DNA of 64,000 nt from Goodfellowiella coeruleoviolacea (GCF_024171785.1 NZ_JAMTCK010000014.1:62001-126000); one strand, 5' to 3'. Counted from the stretch's first letter, positions 49,552-59,008 are shown. Made by a program: numbers and translations. Notes: generated by a model not told the origin, from the letters alone.

Positions 49552-52293
49552 ATGATCGGTGCCGTGGACGAGATCCTCGGGGTACTCGGCTCGCCAACGC
49601 GACCACCACTGGTCACCATCACCGGGCCGGCCGGGGTGGGGCGCACCGCGCTGCTCGCCCGGCTGCGCGACGCGCTGGCCGACCGCGGCGTCCGCACCAC
49701 CGCCATCCGGTTCACCCCCGACGGCTCGACCATCCCGACCAGTCTGGCACTGCCCCGGGGCGAGCCCCACCAGCGGGCCAAACCACCGCCGCCCGCCGCC
49801 GGCACCGGCCCGACGTGGTCGCCGATCAGACCGGCCGAGGGCGCGCACGACAACGCCACGCTCGCCCGGTGGGCCGCTGCCGCGACCGCGGCTCGCCTGC
49901 TGGCCGCCGGGCCGACCGCGCTGCTGGTCGACGACGTGCAGTGGGCGGACGCGGACACCCTGGCCGTGCTGGAGGCACTGGTGCGCCGGCTGGCCGGCAC
50001 CCCGGTCAGCGTGGTGTGCGCGGTGCGCACCCCGGCCACCGGTGTGCTGGCCGCCGTGGGACCGCCCATGCTGGACCGGCTGCGCCGGGACGACCTGGTG
50101 CACCGGGTCGCACTGCGCCCGCTGCGGCGGGAGGGCATCCGGCAGGTGGTGCGCGGCGCGACGCAGGCCGTGCCGGACGAGTGGATCCTCACCCTGCTGA
50201 CGTGGCTCACCCGGGGCATTCCGGCCGCGCTGCACGGGGCGATCCGGTGGCTGTGCGACCACGAGGCGCTGCGCGTGGTCGACCGGCACGCCTACCTGGT
50301 GCGCTGCCCGTACGAGGTGGCCCTGCCCGCCGACCACGAGCTGGTGCGGATGATCCGCCGACTCGGCCCGACCACCTGGTCGGTGGCCAAGGGCATGGCC
50401 GTGCTGCACCCGCTGGGCGCGGCCGCGCCCGGTCTGATCGGCGAGGTGCGCGCGCTGTCCCCGGAGCAGGTGCGCGCGCACCTGGCCGTCCTGGTCCAGC
50501 AGGGGGTGCTGCACCGCGGTCGGGCCGGCGCCTCGTGGCGGTTCACCCTCCCCCTGGTCGGCACCAGCCTGCGCGCCTGCCTCGGCCCGTTCGAGCGCCG
50601 GCAGCTGGCCGCCAAGGCGGTGACCGCGATCTGGACCGGTGCCGCGCACTGCGCCGACCCGGACTACCTCACCGACCAGGTGGCCGCGGCCGGACGGCTG
50701 GTCGACCCGGTCAGGGCCCGTGCCGAGCTGCTCGGCCGGGTGATGCAGGGCACCGACTCGGAGCGGCTGCAGCGCGCCGAGCGGTGGCTGCGCGCGGCCG
50801 TCGACCTGGCCGAGGGCCGCGCGCAACGGGCCACCACCCTGCTGATGCACGCCAGCATCTGCTTCGCCGACGGCGACTACGAGCGCAGCCTGGCCGGCGC
50901 CCAGACCGTGCTGCGGGAGTACTCCGACCAGCTCAACCCCGAGGTCTCCCAGGAACTCCAGGGGATGGCGGTGGGCGCGCTGCACAGCATGGGCGACTTC
51001 GCCGCGCTGGAGGACATCGTGTCGCAGCGGCGGCGCTGGCCCAGCGACGCGGGACAGGAGGCGATCACCCGGACGATGGCCCTGTTCTCGCTGGACCGCT
51101 GGGACGAGGCGCGCGTCCTGCTCGCCGGCACCAGGGACAGCTGGGCGGCCAACCCGACATCGGCCGGCCTTGGCGAACTCTTCACGGCGATCACCGAGCT
51201 GTGGTCGGGCAACCCCGAGCCCTTCGAACGCGGCCTGGCCAACCGGGACCGGCGGCCGTTGCGCGAGGTGGAGCGGCACCGGATGCAGTGGGTGAACGCG
51301 TACGTGACGCTGCTGCTGACCCTGGGCGACCTGAGCCGGGCCGAGAAGCTGATCATCGACGAGAACCTGGACACCGGACAGCTGCTGCTGAACAACCAGG
51401 CCCTGCTGGAGGCGTTGCGCGGCCACGCCGACACCGCGATCGACCTGGCTCGGCGGAGCATGGCCAGGAACCTGGCGCTGGGCCACGACACCGGCCGGGC
51501 TGCGGTCCAGAGCGCGGCCACCGCCCTGCTGCTGTCCCAGGGCAGGCTGACCACCGCCCGCAACCTGCTGGCCGCCACCCGCGCCAGCAACCCGGTGCTG
51601 GGCCACCTGCTCACCTACGCCGAGGCGGGGCTGGACCGGGTGCTCGGCGAGACCGAGCGGGCAACGGCGAAGCTCACCGCCGCGCAGCACTCCGCGCGTG
51701 AGCGCGGCCTGGTCATCGGCACCGAGTTCGCCGTCCGCCAGTTGGCCGAGATGGCCCTGGACAGCGGGCAGCTGGACGTGGCCCAGGGACACCTGGCCGA
51801 GGCCGAGCGGATCGCCGAAGCCATGCGCACCAGCCGGACCGCGCTGTACGCGCTGCTGCTGCGGGCCGTGGTCGAGCACGACCACGACGCGGGCAAGGAG
51901 TGCCTGCGCGTGGCCAGGGAACGCGGCCAGTCCCTGGAGTTGGCCGGGGTGCTGGAGTCGCTGGTCCGGTACGGGGTGGGCGACACGGGGCTGCTGCCCG
52001 AGGCGTACGAGATCTACGGCGAACTCGGTGCCCTGCTGCACCGGGCGCGGCTGCGCGCCCTGATGCGCGAGCACGAGATCGTGGTGCCCGGACGGCAGGC
52101 GACCGTGGCCGAGAGCGAGCGGCTGCTCGCCGTGCTGGTGGCCGAGGGGCTGAGCAACAAGCAGCTCGCCACCGTGTTGCGGATCAGCGACAAGAGCGTG
52201 GAGGGCCGGCTGAGCCGGCTGTTCTCCCGCACCGGGCTGCGCTCCCGCATCGAACTGGCCGCGGCGCTGCTCGGCGGCGACTACCCGGCCTGA
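49552..52293 (+). CDS. second LAL-type LuxR regulator
   Basis: A 913-residue protein: AAA domain from residue about 18 (P-loop GPAGVGRT, Arg in place of Lys at 31; Walker B PTALLVDDVQWADAD), helical TPR-like middle, and LuxR HTH at the end (ESERLLAVLVAEGLSNKQLATVLRISDKSVEGRLSRLFSRTGLRSRIEL). The start is uncertain: ATG 49552 has no ribosome binding site; GTG 49564 is possible. It is divergent from the other LAL gene and is probably a co-regulator of the PKS cluster. Confidence 0.87.
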   Translation: MIGAVDEILGVLGSPTRPPLVTITGPAGVGRTALLARLRDALADRGVRTTAIRFTPDGSTIPTSLALPRGEPHQRAKPPPPAAGTGPTWSPIRPAEGAHDNATLARWAAAATAARLLAAGPTALLVDDVQWADADTLAVLEALVRRLAGTPVSVVCAVRTPATGVLAAVGPPMLDRLRRDDLVHRVALRPLRREGIRQVVRGATQAVPDEWILTLLTWLTRGIPAALHGAIRWLCDHEALRVVDRHAYLVRCPYEVALPADHELVRMIRRLGPTTWSVAKGMAVLHPLGAAAPGLIGEVRALSPEQVRAHLAVLVQQGVLHRGRAGASWRFTLPLVGTSLRACLGPFERRQLAAKAVTAIWTGAAHCADPDYLTDQVAAAGRLVDPVRARAELLGRVMQGTDSERLQRAERWLRAAVDLAEGRAQRATTLLMHASICFADGDYERSLAGAQTVLREYSDQLNPEVSQELQGMAVGALHSMGDFAALEDIVSQRRRWPSDAGQEAITRTMALFSLDRWDEARVLLAGTRDSWAANPTSAGLGELFTAITELWSGNPEPFERGLANRDRRPLREVERHRMQWVNAYVTLLLTLGDLSRAEKLIIDENLDTGQLLLNNQALLEALRGHADTAIDLARRSMARNLALGHDTGRAAVQSAATALLLSQGRLTTARNLLAATRASNPVLGHLLTYAEAGLDRVLGETERATAKLTAAQHSARERGLVIGTEFAVRQLAEMALDSGQLDVAQGHLAEAERIAEAMRTSRTALYALLLRAVVEHDHDAGKECLRVARERGQSLELAGVLESLVRYGVGDTGLLPEAYEIYGELGALLHRARLRALMREHEIVVPGRQATVAESERLLAVLVAEGLSNKQLATVLRISDKSVEGRLSRLFSRTGLRSRIELAAALLGGDYPA

Positions 52294-52347
52294 GCCCGCC
52301 AGGCGGTCCTCGGCCGATCGGCCTGCCGGCGCCGTCACCTGGCGGGC
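52294..52347 (+). terminator. hairpin after the second LAL gene
   Basis: A perfect 10-bp stem, GCCCGCCAGG/CCTGGCGGGC, encloses a 34-nt loop that contains the palindrome GGCCGATCGGCC, so it folds as a stacked structure directly at the stop codon. Confidence 0.5.
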
Positions 52348-52430
52348 CCCGCCGCCCCGGGAAACTAGGATTGCCCCCGTCCGCTCCGGGGTACTCCGGG
52401 TCGGATCGGATCGCGGGAACCGGAGACGCC

Positions 52431-53300
52431 TTGGACGCCAACAGCGGGCCACGCCAGACCGTGGAGCAGCCGGTCAGGTTCGGCAACGCCGAACTGCTGC
52501 CCGATCCCGACCGCCCCACCGGGTGGCGCCTGGTCGTCGACGGCGTGCTCCAGTCCTATGTGGATCTTTCCGAGCCGACCTACCTCAGGTTGCCCTACAC
52601 CACCTGGATCGCCCAGCTCCTGGACCGGCACTGGCCGGGCCACGCCCCGGTGTCCGCGGTCCAGGTGGGCGGTGGCGGGTTCAGCCTGCCCCGCTACCTC
52701 GCGGCCACCCGGCCCGGCTCGAACCAGCTCGTGTTCGAACTCGACGACCGGTTGGTGGACCTGGTCCGGGCGCACCTGGGCCTGGACCGCGTGCCCGGAC
52801 TGCGGGTCCGGGCGGCGGACGGCCGGGCCGGCGTGGTGGCCCTGCCCGAGGACAGCGTCGACCTGGTCGTGCTGGACGCGTTCCGGGGCGGTGTGGTCGC
52901 CACCGACCTGGCCACCGTCGAGTTCGTCCGCGGGGCCGCCCGGGTGCTGCGGCCCGGCGGGCTGTACGCGAGCAACCTCTGGGACTCCGGTGAACTCGGG
53001 TTCGCCCTGCGGGCCGTGGCCTCGGCCACCGAGGTGTTCCGGCACGCCGTGGTGTTCGCCGAAACCGGCGTGCTGCTCAACCAGCGCCCGGGCAACGTGG
53101 TGCTGGCCGCGTCCGACCGCGACCTGCCCACCGCCGACCTGGTGGCGTGGGCCAGTTCCACCGGCAACCGGGTGTTCTGCCTGACCGCGGCGCAGCTGAC
53201 CGAGGTCTGCGGGCCGGCCACCCCGTTGACCGAGGCCGATCCACTGCTCGACGCGGTGCCGCCGGTGCGGAGTTGGCCGCGCCAGGACCAGTCCGGCTGA
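52431..53300 (+). CDS. spermidine synthase-like protein (methyltransferase fold)
   Basis: A 289-residue protein. The Rossmann-like core starts VQVGGGGFSLPRYLAATRPGSNQLVFELDDRLVDLVRAHLGL and continues with VVALPEDSVDLVVLDAFRGG, the layout of polyamine aminopropyltransferases. Many actinobacterial members of this kind have no known polyamine role. Start: TTG 52431 after CCGGAGACGCC; no ATG or GTG fits. It is convergent with the type II thioesterase, 9 bp apart. Whether it belongs to the PKS cluster is unclear. Confidence 0.8.
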   Translation: MDANSGPRQTVEQPVRFGNAELLPDPDRPTGWRLVVDGVLQSYVDLSEPTYLRLPYTTWIAQLLDRHWPGHAPVSAVQVGGGGFSLPRYLAATRPGSNQLVFELDDRLVDLVRAHLGLDRVPGLRVRAADGRAGVVALPEDSVDLVVLDAFRGGVVATDLATVEFVRGAARVLRPGGLYASNLWDSGELGFALRAVASATEVFRHAVVFAETGVLLNQRPGNVVLAASDRDLPTADLVAWASSTGNRVFCLTAAQLTEVCGPATPLTEADPLLDAVPPVRSWPRQDQSG

Positions 53301-53309
53301 CCGGCGGGC

Positions 53310-54086
53310 TCACCGGCCCCGCTCGCCCGCCAGGTTCGCGGCGATGTGTTCGGACACCGTGTTGACCACGGTGGCCGTGCACGAGTTCAGGTAGCAGTGC
53401 CCGCCGTAGAACACGTGCAGGTCGAACCGGGCCGTGGTGTGCCGCTGCCAGGCGCGGGCGTGGTCCACCGTGGTTGTGGGATCGCTGTCCCCGATCAGCG
53501 CGAGGATCGGGCACCGCACCCGGGTGTGCGGCGCGGGCCGGTAGGTTTCGGCGGCCCGGTAGTCGCCGCGCAGCACCGGCAGCGCCGCCCGGGGAATCGC
53601 GGCGTCCGCGCCCGCCTGGGTCTCGACGCCGGCCAGCGCGGTGATCTCGGCGAGCAGCGTGTCGTCGTCGCACTGGTGCAGGGGCACCGCGCGCGGCTCG
53701 GACGGGGCGCGGCTGCCCGAGGCGAACAACCCGAGCGGCGTGACGTCGTCGCGTTCCAACCGGACGGCCACCTCGAAACCGAGGGTGGCGCCCATGCCGT
53801 GGCCGAACAGCGCCACCGGCAGGTCGGCCAACTCGGTCACCGCCCCGGCCACCTGGTCGGCCAGCGCGCCCAGGTCCGCGACGCACGGTTCGGTGTCGCG
53901 GTCCTGCCGGCCGGGGTACTGGATGGCGACCATGTCCACTGTGGACGGCATCGACTGGACGAGCGGGAAGAAGAAGTCGGCCGCACTGCCCGCGGGTGGC
54001 AGGCAGATCAGTCTGGCACTGGCATGCCACGCCGGTCGGTAACGCCGTGTCCACCGGCTGGCGTCAGGTCCGGCGCGTCGTGCCAT
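53310..54086 (-). CDS. type II thioesterase, catalytic serine replaced by glycine
   Basis: A 258-residue RifR/TEII-type alpha/beta hydrolase: RLICLPPAGSAADFFFPLVQSMPSTVDMVAIQYPGRQDR, then LPVALFGHGMGATLGFEVAVRL, and the late GDSDPTTTVDHARAWQRHT and YGGHCYLN with the catalytic His. The nucleophile elbow GHSMG reads GHGMG (GGC codon), so the usual serine is missing. TEIIs hydrolyse stalled acyl groups from PKS carrier proteins; this one may be inactive or have another role. The ATG at 54086 has AAAGGACG upstream. It is separated from the main operon by 285 bp. Confidence 0.88.
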   Translation of the reverse strand: MARRAGPDASRWTRRYRPAWHASARLICLPPAGSAADFFFPLVQSMPSTVDMVAIQYPGRQDRDTEPCVADLGALADQVAGAVTELADLPVALFGHGMGATLGFEVAVRLERDDVTPLGLFASGSRAPSEPRAVPLHQCDDDTLLAEITALAGVETQAGADAAIPRAALPVLRGDYRAAETYRPAPHTRVRCPILALIGDSDPTTTVDHARAWQRHTTARFDLHVFYGGHCYLNSCTATVVNTVSEHIAANLAGERGR

Positions 54087-54371
54087 AGTCGTTGGTCGTC
54101 CTTTCCGGCCAGACCGACCGCCGAGGGCCGCGCGGCTCCCGTCGGGGTGGCCACCAGGGGATGCTGCCGTGGCCGGCTCCGGCTGGCCGGCACGAGCCGA
54201 CGACATCGCCTGTTCCCACCCGGTCGAGGTGTTCGGGTGATCACCGGGGCCACATGAGCAGTATGTCAGCGACCATCACCATGAGTAACCCCTACCGCGG
54301 CCCCCTACCACCGCCCGTGGTTGTTCCGGGCCGGGTCGGGGCAGGCCGACCGGGCCGCGCGCCCGCCGGTG

Positions 54372-56084
54372 TCACACGCCGGGCACGCGCACCGCGAGCA
54401 CCACGCCGCGACCGGCGCGCACCAGGTCGACCGCGGCCTTGAGCGCGATCGGCAGTTCGGCCGGGTCGGTGACGGTCTGGCCGACCACACCACCGGCGGC
54501 GGCGGCGATCCCGGGCAGGTCCGCCCCGGGCGCGAAGCTGACGTTGAAGTCGTCGTTGGCCGCGGCGACCCCGTGCGGGTGCACGCCCAGCGTGGACATC
54601 TTGGGCGCTTTCCAGCCCTGGTTGTCGATGACCACGGTCAGGCTCGGCGCCTGGTAGCGGTTGGCCACCCAGTACGCCGAGGACGGCACCCCGAAGAGGT
54701 AGGTGCCGTCGCCGACGAGGGACACCACCAGCCGGTCGGGCGCGGCCAGTTTCGCGCCGATGGCCGCGCCCGCGTACCAGCCGAGCGACCCGCCGCCCGA
54801 GCTGAGCAGCGAGCCGGGCACGGTGCGCCGCAGGTGTTCGTTGACCACCTGGAAGTTGGTGATCGCCTCGGACAGCACCAGGGTGTCCGCGTCAACGGCC
54901 TCCCGCACGCAGGCCACCAGGTACTCGGGGGTGATGACCTCGCCAGGACGTTCCCGCTCGGCCAGCTCCGCCGCCAGCCGGCGGTGTTCGGCGGCGGCCC
55001 GCTCCCGGCGCGCGGCCACCGCGTCGGCGTCCACCGGCAGGCCGGCGACCCGGTCGGCCAGCTGCCGCACGGCCGTGCCCGGATCGGCCTGGGCGAACAC
55101 CTCGGCCGGCACGTGCCACAGCGGCATCTGCTCCTTGAGCGGGTCCACGTCCACCACGAAGATCCTGGCGTCGCGGGCCGGCCGGTTGCTGGTGGGGATC
55201 CACGGCACGTCACTGCCCAGCACCAGCACCACGTCGGCCTCGGCCAGCACCGGGTTCTGCGCGCGGGTGTTCCACTGGTAACCCACGTGCAGCGGGTGGT
55301 CGGCTGGGAAGTTCACGTACATCGGCATGGACTCCAGCACCGGAACCGCCAGCAGCTCGCACAGCCGCACCAGTTCCGGCACGGCGTCCGGCCGCTGCCC
55401 CAGGTAGGAGGTGACCACCAGCGGGTCGCGCGCCCCGGCCAGTGCCCCGGCGATCCGGTGCACCACGTCGGCGGCCAGCGCGGTCGGCGCGGTGGCGGCG
55501 AAACCGGCCGGGGCGGCCGGTGCCGGCTCCAGGGGCTGTTCCATCACCTCGCGCGCGCCCACCAGGTACACCGGGCCGGCCGGCGCGCTGGTGGCGATCT
55601 GCAACGCCCGGCGCACCAGGGTCTTGACGTTGTGGCCGGTGCGGATCTCGTTGTCGTACTTGGTGTATCCGCGCACGATGCCGCGCTGGTCGTGCACGTC
55701 CTGGATCCAGTGGATGAACTCGTTGCGGCTGCCGGGCAGCTCACCGTCCTGTGTGGCCGGTGAGGCGCCGGCGAACAGCAGCACCGGCACTCGCGCCTTG
55801 GCCGCGTTGTGCAGCATGCCGCCGACGTTCTGGGTGCCGCAGTCCACGTGCACGATCACCGCCTGCGGCTGCCCGGTCACCTGGGCGTAGCCCTGGGCGG
55901 CCGACATGGCCACGCTCTCGTGTGGACAGATGATCAGTTCGGGGAACCGGTGCGCGGTGCCCTCGGCCCTGGCCGCGGCGTAGGCCTCGATCAGCCCGGG
56001 GTGGTCGCTGCCCAGGTTGGCGAAGGCGTAGCGGACGCCGGCCTCGCCCAGTGCCTCCAGAAAGGCCGTGCTGGTGGTGTACAT
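54372..56084 (-). CDS. ThDP-dependent acetolactate synthase-like enzyme
   Basis: A 570-residue three-domain ThDP enzyme: PYR domain with the activating Glu (LIICPHESVAMSAAQGYAQVTG), central domain, and PP domain with GDGTYLFGVPSSAYWVANRYQAPSLTVVIDN for the diphosphate/Mg site. It resembles acetolactate synthase large subunits and benzoylformate decarboxylase-type proteins, but there is no small subunit and the substrate is unclear. Its start shares one base with the MDR stop (TGATG), so it is the last gene of the PKS-tailoring operon. It probably makes or splits a 2-keto-acid-derived precursor for the unusual extender or starter unit. Confidence 0.88.
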   Translation of the reverse strand: MYTTSTAFLEALGEAGVRYAFANLGSDHPGLIEAYAAARAEGTAHRFPELIICPHESVAMSAAQGYAQVTGQPQAVIVHVDCGTQNVGGMLHNAAKARVPVLLFAGASPATQDGELPGSRNEFIHWIQDVHDQRGIVRGYTKYDNEIRTGHNVKTLVRRALQIATSAPAGPVYLVGAREVMEQPLEPAPAAPAGFAATAPTALAADVVHRIAGALAGARDPLVVTSYLGQRPDAVPELVRLCELLAVPVLESMPMYVNFPADHPLHVGYQWNTRAQNPVLAEADVVLVLGSDVPWIPTSNRPARDARIFVVDVDPLKEQMPLWHVPAEVFAQADPGTAVRQLADRVAGLPVDADAVAARRERAAAEHRRLAAELAERERPGEVITPEYLVACVREAVDADTLVLSEAITNFQVVNEHLRRTVPGSLLSSGGGSLGWYAGAAIGAKLAAPDRLVVSLVGDGTYLFGVPSSAYWVANRYQAPSLTVVIDNQGWKAPKMSTLGVHPHGVAAANDDFNVSFAPGADLPGIAAAAGGVVGQTVTDPAELPIALKAAVDLVRAGRGVVLAVRVPGV

Positions 56085-57079
56085 CAGCGGCCGCCCCGGG
56101 TGGGCAGCACCAGGACCTTGCCCGGCGCGCCCGCTTCCAGCGCCCGGTAGGCGGCGGCGACCTCGTCGAGCCCGAACCGGCCGGCGACCGGGCTGACCAC
56201 GCCGGGCCGGGTGGCCGCGAGGTCGAGCCCGGCGGCGATCAGCCCGCGCACGTCGTCGTAGCCGCTCACGTAGGCGCCGGCGTTGAACTTGGTGACGAAC
56301 ACCCCGCCGGCCCGGTACAGCTCGGCGAAGTCCGCGCCGCTGATCGGACCGTCCAGCTGGCCGTAGTTGACCAGGCAGCCGCGCGGCGCCAGCATGGCCA
56401 GGCTGGTGCGGAACGTCGCCGAGGCGACCGGGTCGAACACCACGTCCACGCCGCGCCCGCCGGTGGCCGCGCGCACGTCCTCGGCCACCCGCCCGGCGGA
56501 CCGGTCCACCACGTGCGCCGCGCCCAGCGCGCGCGGCACGGCCACCCGGTCCCCGCTGGCGATGCCGACCACCTCCGCGCCGAGCGCGGTGAGCAGCGGC
56601 ACCAGCAGCCGGCCCACCGCGCCGGCCGCGCCCCACACCGCCGCGGTCCGACCGGCCACCGGCCACACCCGGGTGAGCGCGCCGGCCGCCGCGGCGGCGT
56701 GCGCCACGCAGGCCGCCGCCTCGGTGTCCAGTTCGGACGGAACGGGCACCAGGCGTTCGGCCGGCACGGTCACGAAGTCCGCGCACGCGCCCAGCCAGCC
56801 GGTGCCGGCCACCCGGGTGCCCGGCGGCAGCACCACCTCCGGCCCGGTGGCCACCACCGTTCCGGCCGCCTCCACACCGACGTCGAGCGGGAACGGCATG
56901 GTGACCGCGTAGTCGCCGGAGCGGATCAGGGTGTCCGCGTGGTTGAGCCCGACCGCCTCGACGCGGACCAGCGCCTCGCCCGGACCGGGCGGCGACAGGT
57001 CCACAACGGACAGTTCGATGACGTCGGGTCCGCCCGGCCGCACCGCCCTGGCCACCCGGGTCCGCGTGATTGTCTGCAT
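56084..57079 (-). CDS. MDR oxidoreductase (quinone oxidoreductase-like)
   Basis: A 331-residue medium-chain dehydrogenase/reductase without the catalytic or structural zinc cysteines, so of the quinone oxidoreductase/enoyl reductase type. It has GLNHADTLIRSGDY, AAGTVVATG and the nucleotide loop WGAAGAVGRLLVP. It sits between the 3-hydroxyacyl-CoA dehydrogenase (10 bp upstream) and the ThDP gene (1-bp overlap). An NADPH-dependent reduction of a precursor or of the polyketide is likely. Confidence 0.88.
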   Translation of the reverse strand: MQTITRTRVARAVRPGGPDVIELSVVDLSPPGPGEALVRVEAVGLNHADTLIRSGDYAVTMPFPLDVGVEAAGTVVATGPEVVLPPGTRVAGTGWLGACADFVTVPAERLVPVPSELDTEAAACVAHAAAAAGALTRVWPVAGRTAAVWGAAGAVGRLLVPLLTALGAEVVGIASGDRVAVPRALGAAHVVDRSAGRVAEDVRAATGGRGVDVVFDPVASATFRTSLAMLAPRGCLVNYGQLDGPISGADFAELYRAGGVFVTKFNAGAYVSGYDDVRGLIAAGLDLAATRPGVVSPVAGRFGLDEVAAAYRALEAGAPGKVLVLPTRGGR

Positions 57080-57089
57080 GGTGTCCCGT

Positions 57090-57995
57090 TCACTGGTAGG
57101 TGTGGAAGCCGCGCCCCGACTTCGCGCCGAGCAACCCGCCGTCGACCATGCGGGAGAGCACCGGCGGCGCCGCGTAGACCGGGTCCTTGAACTCCGCGTA
57201 CAGCCCGGTCGCCACCGCGTGCAGGGTGTCCAGGCCGATCAGGTCGGCCAGCCGCAGCGGGCCCATCGGGTGGGCACAGCCCAGGGTCATGCCCCTGTCG
57301 ATGTCCTCGGCCGAGGCGAACCCGGACTCGACCATCCGCATCGCGGCCAGCAGGTAGGGCACCAGCAGCGCGTTCACCACGAACCCGGCGCGGTCCCGCG
57401 AGCGCACGGTCTGCTTGCCCAGCGTGCCGGTGGCGAACGCGGCCGCCCTGGTGATGGTGCGCTCCTCGGTGAGCAGCGTGCCGACCAGCTCCACCAGGGT
57501 CAGCACCGGGACCGGGTTGAAGAAGTGCATCCCGACCACCTGGCCGGGCCGGCTGGTGGCCCTGGCCATCTTCATCACCGGCAGCGACGAGGTGTTCGTC
57601 GCCAGGATCGCGTCCGGGTCGGTCAGCACGGCGTCGAGTTGGGCGAACACCGCCAGCTTGGTCGGCTCGTGCTCGGTGACCGCCTCGATGACCAGCTGGC
57701 GGTCGGCGAGATCACCGAGGTCGGTGGTGAAGGCGATCCGGGCCAGCGCGTCCACCCGCTCGGCGTCGCTGAGCTTTCCCCTGCGCACGGCCCGGTCCAG
57801 CGATTCGGTGATCCGCTTGCGCCCGGCGGCCAGGGAACTCTCCGAGGTCACCGCGACCAGCACGCTCGTTCCCGGCCGGGCGCACACCTCGGCGATGCCG
57901 GCGCCCATCAGCCCGCAGCCGACCACGCCGACCCGGCTGATCCGCTCGGCCGCACCACCCGCCGTGCCGTCCACCGGGTTGCCCTCGCCGCTCAC
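57090..57995 (-). CDS. 3-hydroxyacyl-CoA dehydrogenase (3-hydroxybutyryl-CoA type)
   Basis: A 301-residue enzyme: GVVGCGLMGAGIAEVCAR NAD loop, ATNTSSLPVMKMA, GMHFFNPVPVLTLVE with the catalytic His, and RAGFVVNALLVPYLLAAM in the C-terminal domain. It reduces 3-ketoacyl-CoA to 3-hydroxyacyl-CoA. The GTG at 57995 overlaps the KAS III stop (GTGA). With KAS III and Ccr it forms the alkylmalonyl-CoA extender set known from several PKS clusters; the dehydratase step is not encoded nearby. Confidence 0.92.
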   Translation of the reverse strand: MSGEGNPVDGTAGGAAERISRVGVVGCGLMGAGIAEVCARPGTSVLVAVTSESSLAAGRKRITESLDRAVRRGKLSDAERVDALARIAFTTDLGDLADRQLVIEAVTEHEPTKLAVFAQLDAVLTDPDAILATNTSSLPVMKMARATSRPGQVVGMHFFNPVPVLTLVELVGTLLTEERTITRAAAFATGTLGKQTVRSRDRAGFVVNALLVPYLLAAMRMVESGFASAEDIDRGMTLGCAHPMGPLRLADLIGLDTLHAVATGLYAEFKDPVYAAPPVLSRMVDGGLLGAKSGRGFHTYQ

Positions 57996-59005
57996 CGGGT
58001 CGCCGTCCCGCCGGTCGGGCACCAGCGCAGCAGGCAGGTGCCCACGGCCATGCCACCGCCGAACCCGGCCAGCAGCACCAGGTCCCCGTCGCCAAGCGCG
58101 CCGGCCCGGTTGGCGTCGTCGAGGGTCACCGGCAGGGACGCGCACCCGGAGTTGCCGTACCGCTCGATGGTGCGGTGCGTGACCGCGTTGTCCAAACCGG
58201 ACTGTTCGGCGAGCTTGCCGAGCAGCACCCCGTTGGCCTGGTGCGGCACGAAGTGGGTGACCTCGTCGGGCCGGACCCCGGCCCTGGCCAACACCTCCTT
58301 GATCGACGGCGGCACGTTGCCCAGCACGAACTCGGTGACCTCCCGACCGCGCATCCGCAGCACGTGCCCGACCTCGGCCACGGTCCGTTCCGAGGCCGGC
58401 CGCCGGCTGCCGCCGGCCTCGATCACCAGCAGCGGTGCCTGGTCGCCGTGCCCGAGCAGGTCGGTCTCGACGATGCCGTACCCCGAGGGCACCGGGCCGA
58501 CCACGGCGGCGCCGGCCGCGTCCGCGAGCAGCACGGTGGTGGCCCGGTCGGTGGGGTCGATGAACCGGGACCACACGTCGGCCGCGACCACCAGGGCGTG
58601 CGCGCCGGGCCGGGCGGCCACCAGCCCCTGGGCGATGGCCAGCCCGTACACGAAGCCGCTGCACGCGATGTTGATGTCGAAGCAGGCCGCCCTTCGGGCG
58701 CCCAGCGCGGCCTGCACCAGGCACGAGGTCGGTGGCAGCGGCGCGTCACCGGTCGTGCTGGGCACGATCAGGTAGTCCAGCTGGTCCGCGGTCAGCCCGG
58801 CCTGGTCCAGCGCCTCGACCGCCGCCCTGATCGCCAGGTCCGAGGTGGCCTCGTGCGGTGCGGCGTACCGCCTCGTCTCGATCTGGGTCTTGCGCACGAT
58901 CCACTCCGGAGTCACGCCCAACCCCGGAGCCAGATCCTCGTTGGTGATCTCCTGTGCTGGCACGTAGGACCCCGTGCCCAGGATGCCGACCGACTGGGTT
59001 GTCAT
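57992..59005 (-). CDS. KAS III (FabH-like) ketosynthase
   Basis: A 337-residue ketosynthase III with the triad Cys115 (INIACSGFVYG), His255 (HFVPHQANG) and Asn285 (ERYGNSGCAS). It condenses an acyl-CoA with malonyl-ACP or -CoA. In extender-unit operons such enzymes make the first C-C bond of a longer acyl chain that Ccr later carboxylates. It lies 3 bp after the Ccr stop and overlaps the next gene by 4 bp. Acyl specificity is not predictable by eye. Confidence 0.93.
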   Translation of the reverse strand: MTTQSVGILGTGSYVPAQEITNEDLAPGLGVTPEWIVRKTQIETRRYAAPHEATSDLAIRAAVEALDQAGLTADQLDYLIVPSTTGDAPLPPTSCLVQAALGARRAACFDINIACSGFVYGLAIAQGLVAARPGAHALVVAADVWSRFIDPTDRATTVLLADAAGAAVVGPVPSGYGIVETDLLGHGDQAPLLVIEAGGSRRPASERTVAEVGHVLRMRGREVTEFVLGNVPPSIKEVLARAGVRPDEVTHFVPHQANGVLLGKLAEQSGLDNAVTHRTIERYGNSGCASLPVTLDDANRAGALGDGDLVLLAGFGGGMAVGTCLLRWCPTGGTATR

Positions 59006-59008
59006 GGC

